From: Morganella sibonii
GTDB taxonomy: Bacteria; Pseudomonadota; Gammaproteobacteria; Enterobacterales; Enterobacteriaceae
Assembly: GCF_040560245.1 (NCBI RefSeq)
Contig: NZ_JAKMWP010000007.1
Strand: one strand, 5' to 3'
Length of the DNA: 64,000 nucleotides
Position numbers and translations under genes: made by a program. Position 1 is the first letter of the stretch; each line of letters starts with the position of its first letter. Shown in pieces: positions 60,495 through 64,000 of the stretch. The notes below the pieces were generated by a model, which did no database searches, was not told the origin of the DNA, and saw only the letters and a list, made by a program, of their open reading frames with translations.

Positions 60495-61885
60495 TGATCA
60501 ACGTCTCGATAGATATCGGTTCAACCTGGACAAAAGGTGCCGTGTTCGACGTGGGAAGTGATGATCATATTGAATTAAAAAATTATGCCCTGACCCCCAC
60601 GACGATAGAGCATCTGGCAGACGGATTTTTCACTGTACTGAATAAAATCCTCAATGTGTCCGATGCACGTCCTTTACTGGAAGCCGGGAAAGTTAACATT
60701 AACTATTCCTCTTCCGCCAAAGGCGGGTTAGCGGTAGCGGCACTGGGTCTGGTTCCGACGATTACCCTTGAGTCAGCAAAAGTTACTGCTCACTCAGCGG
60801 GCGCAAAAGTGTCTCAGCACTTTGCGTACAAGCTCAACCGGACTGACATCCGCAAACTCGAACAGACACCCCCGGATATTTTCCTGTTCACCGGCGGGAC
60901 GGATGGCGGAGATGTCGGATACGGATTACAAAACGCGAAAATGCTGGCGGAATCCGATCTGAACTGCTCCATCATTTATGCGGGTAACCGTGATATTCAG
61001 GACGATATTGCTGAGATCCTCGGCCATAAAGAACTGACTGTCGTTGATAACATTTTACCAAGTCTGGATAGTCCGAACCCGTTTGATGCGCGTAAAGCTA
61101 TCTGTGACATCTTTCTGAAGAAGATTGTGAAGGGCAAGGGACTGGACGTCATTGTTGAACAGACCGGCGAAGAGCCGCGTCCGACACCATTCTCTGTCTT
61201 TGAGTTAGTACAGCAAATCCGTGACAACGTTCCCGGCTGGGAAGAGTTTGTGCTGATGGATATGGGTGGCGCAACGACGGATATCTATTCGTCCTGCAAC
61301 AACAGCTTACTGCCGGATACCATTTTACACGGAATTCCGGAGCCGAAAGTGAAGCGGACTGTGGAAGGTGACCTCGGCATGCGTGTTTCCGCGGTGATCG
61401 CCGGTGAGGCAGGCCGTGAATTAGCCGAAGCGCAGTTTGTGAATCATCCGGAGCAGCTGGATGCCTTTTACCGCTACACCCGTTACGTCAATGAGCACCC
61501 TGATTACCTGCCGCAGACAGACGAAGAACGTGTTTACGACCATCTGTTAGCCGGGATTTGTGTCGCACTGGGGACTGAACGCCATGCGGGCACAAAACAG
61601 CAGGTGACCACCTGTGCAGGTACAGTGGATTTGCAGATTGGCCGTGATTTATCACGGGTCAGAAAAATCATCGGTACCGGCGGCTGGTTGTCGCGGACAG
61701 CTGATTTTAACATCAAACAGTATATGCGGTACCGCAAATTCGATAACAAAGGCCGTCAGATTCTGCTGCCGGATGAATTTGAGTACTACCGGGATTCACA
61801 AGGGTTACTTCCTCTGTTAGCCAACGTCGCCTGCCGGTATCCGAAAGCAGCAGCTCAGACCGGCGTGCAGATTTTGACCAGATAG
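60494..61885 (+). CDS. glmL: GlmL (MutL) protein of the glutamate mutase operon, ASKHA-fold
   Basis: The 463-residue protein belongs to the glutamate mutase MutL family, which has an actin/hexokinase/Hsp70 ATPase fold. It has the phosphate-1 loop VSIDIGSTWTKGAVFDV near residue 4, FTGGTDGGDVGYG near 133, LMDMGGATTDIYS near 253 and GTGGWLS near 394. It probably reactivates or chaperones glutamate mutase after cofactor damage, in the manner of diol dehydratase reactivases; that role is inferred. It lies between the S and E subunit genes, as in clostridia, and is not the mismatch-repair MutL. Confidence 0.94.
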   Translation: MINVSIDIGSTWTKGAVFDVGSDDHIELKNYALTPTTIEHLADGFFTVLNKILNVSDARPLLEAGKVNINYSSSAKGGLAVAALGLVPTITLESAKVTAHSAGAKVSQHFAYKLNRTDIRKLEQTPPDIFLFTGGTDGGDVGYGLQNAKMLAESDLNCSIIYAGNRDIQDDIAEILGHKELTVVDNILPSLDSPNPFDARKAICDIFLKKIVKGKGLDVIVEQTGEEPRPTPFSVFELVQQIRDNVPGWEEFVLMDMGGATTDIYSSCNNSLLPDTILHGIPEPKVKRTVEGDLGMRVSAVIAGEAGRELAEAQFVNHPEQLDAFYRYTRYVNEHPDYLPQTDEERVYDHLLAGICVALGTERHAGTKQQVTTCAGTVDLQIGRDLSRVRKIIGTGGWLSRTADFNIKQYMRYRKFDNKGRQILLPDEFEYYRDSQGLLPLLANVACRYPKAAAQTGVQILTR

Positions 61886-61906
61886 CAAGATTATTGGAGC
61901 CATTAA

Positions 61907-63352
61907 ATGGAACTGAAGAATAAAAAAATTGCAATCGACGACTTTATGGCCGAGCGCAAAGACGTATTAAAGACCTGGGTGACAGGGAAAGACGTGGAAA
62001 ACTTTGAAGATGGCGTCAAATATCAGGCGACTATCTCTGAAGATAAAAACTTTGCCAAAAAATTATTCGAAGCTGACCGCGATGGCATCACATTAAGCCA
62101 GCCGCGTGCAGGTGTTGCGTTAATCGAAGAGCACATTGAGCTGCTGAAAAAACTGCAGAAAGAGTGTGACCTGCTGCCGACCACCATCGATGCGTATACC
62201 CGTCTGAACCGTTATGAAGAAGCGGCTGTCGGTATCCAGAAATCTGTTGAGGCCGGTACCTCTAAACTGAACGGCCTGCCGGTGGTTAACCACGGTGTTG
62301 CAGCCTGCCGCCACATCACTGAATCTCTGGATAAACCACTGCAGATCCGTCACGGGACTCCGGATGCACGTCTGCTGTGTGAAATCTCCATGGCGAGTGG
62401 TTTCACCAGTTACGAAGGCGGTGGTATCTCTTATAACATCCCTTACGCAAAACGCGTCACCCTGGAAAAATCCATCCGTGACTGGCAGTACTGCGACCGC
62501 GTTATCGGTTTATATGAAGAAAACGGTATCCGTATCAACCGCGAACCATTCGGTCCGTTAACCGGTACGCTGATCCCGCCATTTATCTCCCACACTGTGG
62601 CTATTATCGAAGGTCTGGTGGCGCTGGAGCAGGGCGTTAAATCCATCACCGTCGGTTACGGTCAGGTCGGTAACTTAGTACAGGATATCGCGGCAATCCG
62701 CTCCCTGCGTGAACTGTCTCATGAATACTTCCGTGCTTACGGCTACGAAGATTATGAACTGAGTACCGTATTCCACCAGTGGATGGGTGGTTTCCCTGAA
62801 GATGAATCCCGTGCGGCAGCAGTGATTTCCTGGGGTGCGGCGGTTGCCGGTATGTCCGGTGCAACCAAAGTCATCACCAAATCTCCGCATGAAGCATTCG
62901 GTATCCCGACCGCTGAAGCAAACTGCCAGGGGCTGCGTGCCTCTAACCAGATGCTGAACATGGTCCGTGACCAGAAATTCCCGCCGTGCAAAGACGTGGA
63001 TCTGGAAGTGGAACTGATTAAACGTGAAGTCCGCGCAGTGATGAAGAAAGTCCTTGAACTGGGTAACGGCGATATTGCGGTCGGTACTGTCCGCGCATTC
63101 GAAGCCGGTGTTCTGGATATTCCGTTCGCACCTGCGATGTGTAACTCCGGAAAAATGCTGCCTATCCGTGATAACAACGGCGCAATCCGTGTGTTCGATG
63201 CAGGCGCGGTTCCGCTGCCGGATGATGTTCTGTCCATGCACCATGATTTCGTTGCCGAGCGTGCCCGCGAAGAGGGTCGTGAAGCTTCATTCCAGATGAT
63301 TATTGATGATATTAACGCAGTATCTCACAGTAAATTAGTAGGAAGACCATAA
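61907..63352 (+). CDS. glmE: Methylaspartate mutase (glutamate mutase) subunit E
   Basis: This is the large catalytic subunit of glutamate mutase, a TIM barrel that holds glutamate against the adenosylcobalamin of GlmS. The 481-residue length agrees with clostridial GlmE (about 483). Family blocks include RPGVALIEEHIELL-like PRAGVALIEEHIELL near residue 66, EGGGISYNIPYAKRVTLE near 165 and the ITKSPHEAFGIPTAEAN block near 324. Codon use is that of a well-expressed gene. The stop overlaps the ammonia-lyase start by one base (TAATG). Confidence 0.96.
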   Translation: MELKNKKIAIDDFMAERKDVLKTWVTGKDVENFEDGVKYQATISEDKNFAKKLFEADRDGITLSQPRAGVALIEEHIELLKKLQKECDLLPTTIDAYTRLNRYEEAAVGIQKSVEAGTSKLNGLPVVNHGVAACRHITESLDKPLQIRHGTPDARLLCEISMASGFTSYEGGGISYNIPYAKRVTLEKSIRDWQYCDRVIGLYEENGIRINREPFGPLTGTLIPPFISHTVAIIEGLVALEQGVKSITVGYGQVGNLVQDIAAIRSLRELSHEYFRAYGYEDYELSTVFHQWMGGFPEDESRAAAVISWGAAVAGMSGATKVITKSPHEAFGIPTAEANCQGLRASNQMLNMVRDQKFPPCKDVDLEVELIKREVRAVMKKVLELGNGDIAVGTVRAFEAGVLDIPFAPAMCNSGKMLPIRDNNGAIRVFDAGAVPLPDDVLSMHHDFVAERAREEGREASFQMIIDDINAVSHSKLVGRP

Positions 63353-64000
63353 TGAAAATTAAACAGGCATTGTTCACAGCGGGTAACTCATCCTTCTATT
63401 TTGACGACCAGCAGGCTATCAAAGACGGCGCAGGTCACGACGGTTTCGTTTACACCGGTAAGCCGGTCACTCCGGGCTTTACCGCAGTGCGTCAGGCAGG
63501 TGAGTGTGTGTCAGTCCAGTTAATCCTGGAAAACGGTTCTGTGGCGATGGGTGACTGTGCCGCGGTTCAGTACTCCGGTGCAGGTGGCCGTGACCCGTTA
63601 TTCCTGGCGGAAAACTTCATTCCGTTCCTGGAAAAACACATCAAACCGCTGCTGGAAGGCCGTGATGTCAGTGAGTTCCGCAACAACGCTAAGTTCTTCG
63701 ATGAACTGAAAGTGGAAGGCAAACAACTGCATACCGCTATCCGTTATGGTCTGTCCCAGGCTCTGCTCGACGCCACCGCGCTGGCAAGCAACCGTCTGAA
63801 AGCAGAAGTCGTGTGTGACGAATGGCATCTGCCGGTTGTGGCTGAGCCAATCCCTCTGTTTGGTCAGAGTGGTGATGACCGCTACAACGCTGTGGACAAA
63901 ATGATCCTCAAACACGTTGACGTTCTGCCGCACGGCCTTATCAACAACGTGGATGAAAAACTGGGCCGTCAGGGTGAAAAACTGCGCGCTTATGTTGAGT
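63352..64000 (+). CDS. Methylaspartate ammonia-lyase (5' part, cut by the window end)
   Basis: This enolase-superfamily enzyme removes ammonia from 3-methylaspartate to give mesaconate. The 216 visible residues, of about 413 expected, include FYFDDQQAIKDGAGHDGF near residue 15, GDCAAVQYSGAGGRDPLF near 68, HTAIRYGLSQALLDA and FGQSGDDRYNAVDKMI near 173, matching the N-terminal capping domain and the linker of the clostridial enzyme. The same enzyme is known from Morganella morganii and Citrobacter. The catalytic lysine and metal ligands lie beyond the window. It is the fourth gene of the glm operon. Confidence 0.95.
   Translation, partial: MKIKQALFTAGNSSFYFDDQQAIKDGAGHDGFVYTGKPVTPGFTAVRQAGECVSVQLILENGSVAMGDCAAVQYSGAGGRDPLFLAENFIPFLEKHIKPLLEGRDVSEFRNNAKFFDELKVEGKQLHTAIRYGLSQALLDATALASNRLKAEVVCDEWHLPVVAEPIPLFGQSGDDRYNAVDKMILKHVDVLPHGLINNVDEKLGRQGEKLRAYVE

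Overview
The window reads as a contiguous chromosomal segment of an enteric gammaproteobacterium of the Morganellaceae, most likely Morganella. Housekeeping proteins (QueE/QueD, FtsB, IspD, IspF, TruD, SurE, Pcm, NlpD, RpoS, MutS, YafD) are close to their E. coli counterparts and keep the E. coli order. The distal half joins a complete anaerobic cobalamin pathway to the B12-dependent glutamate mutase / methylaspartate ammonia-lyase genes, a combination known in Morganella. The genus is an inference; no database was searched.

Layout. 1-272: distal end of an rRNA operon (23S-5S spacer, 5S rRNA, terminator). 390-4347: yafD, a sulfide:quinone-oxidoreductase-like flavoprotein with a DUF1641 partner, and a ProY-like permease. 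4496-17203: the queE-queD-cysJ-ftsB-ispDF-truD-surE-pcm-nlpD-rpoS-mutS backbone, in which cysIH and cysDNC are missing beside an isolated cysJ. 17617-30636: an accessory region. It holds a hypothetical protein, a tightly coupled three-gene outer-membrane operon (barrel, Omp85-type barrel, DUF4056 lipoprotein), a GNAT acetyltransferase, a divergent LuxE/LuxC-like pair, a DASS anion permease, a Rob-like and a TetR regulator facing each other over a perfect palindrome, an esterase-like hydrolase, a LysE exporter and a lipoprotein. 31150-36114: a dicarboxylate symporter, a class I fumarase, btuR and the lipoprotein protease loiP.

54389 down to 36181 (minus strand) is one long cobalamin operon: cbiABCDETFGHJKLMNQOP-cobU-cobS-cobC-cobT, with a LysR gene at its end. 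It has the Salmonella gene order with cobC inserted before cobT. Divergent from it, on the plus strand, are cobA (SUMT), cobD and pduX, then two families of tandem structured repeats, then a stand-alone precorrin-2 dehydrogenase. The 778-bp divergent region contains a near-consensus CRP site and a terminator-like hairpin in the cbiA leader; I see no B12 riboswitch core there. The window ends with glmS-glmL-glmE and the 5' part of methylaspartate ammonia-lyase.

How the parts fit: cobA and the precorrin-2 dehydrogenase supply sirohydrochlorin; CbiK inserts cobalt; CbiL/H/F/G/D/J/E/T/C/A/P build the corrin ring; CbiMNQO imports cobalt; PduX, CobD and CbiB make and attach the aminopropanol arm; BtuR adenosylates; CobU/S/C/T assemble the lower ligand. 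The product, adenosylcobalamin, is the cofactor of the glutamate mutase next door, which turns glutamate into 3-methylaspartate for fermentation through mesaconate. The class I fumarase near btuR could serve as the mesaconate hydratase, which is an inference.
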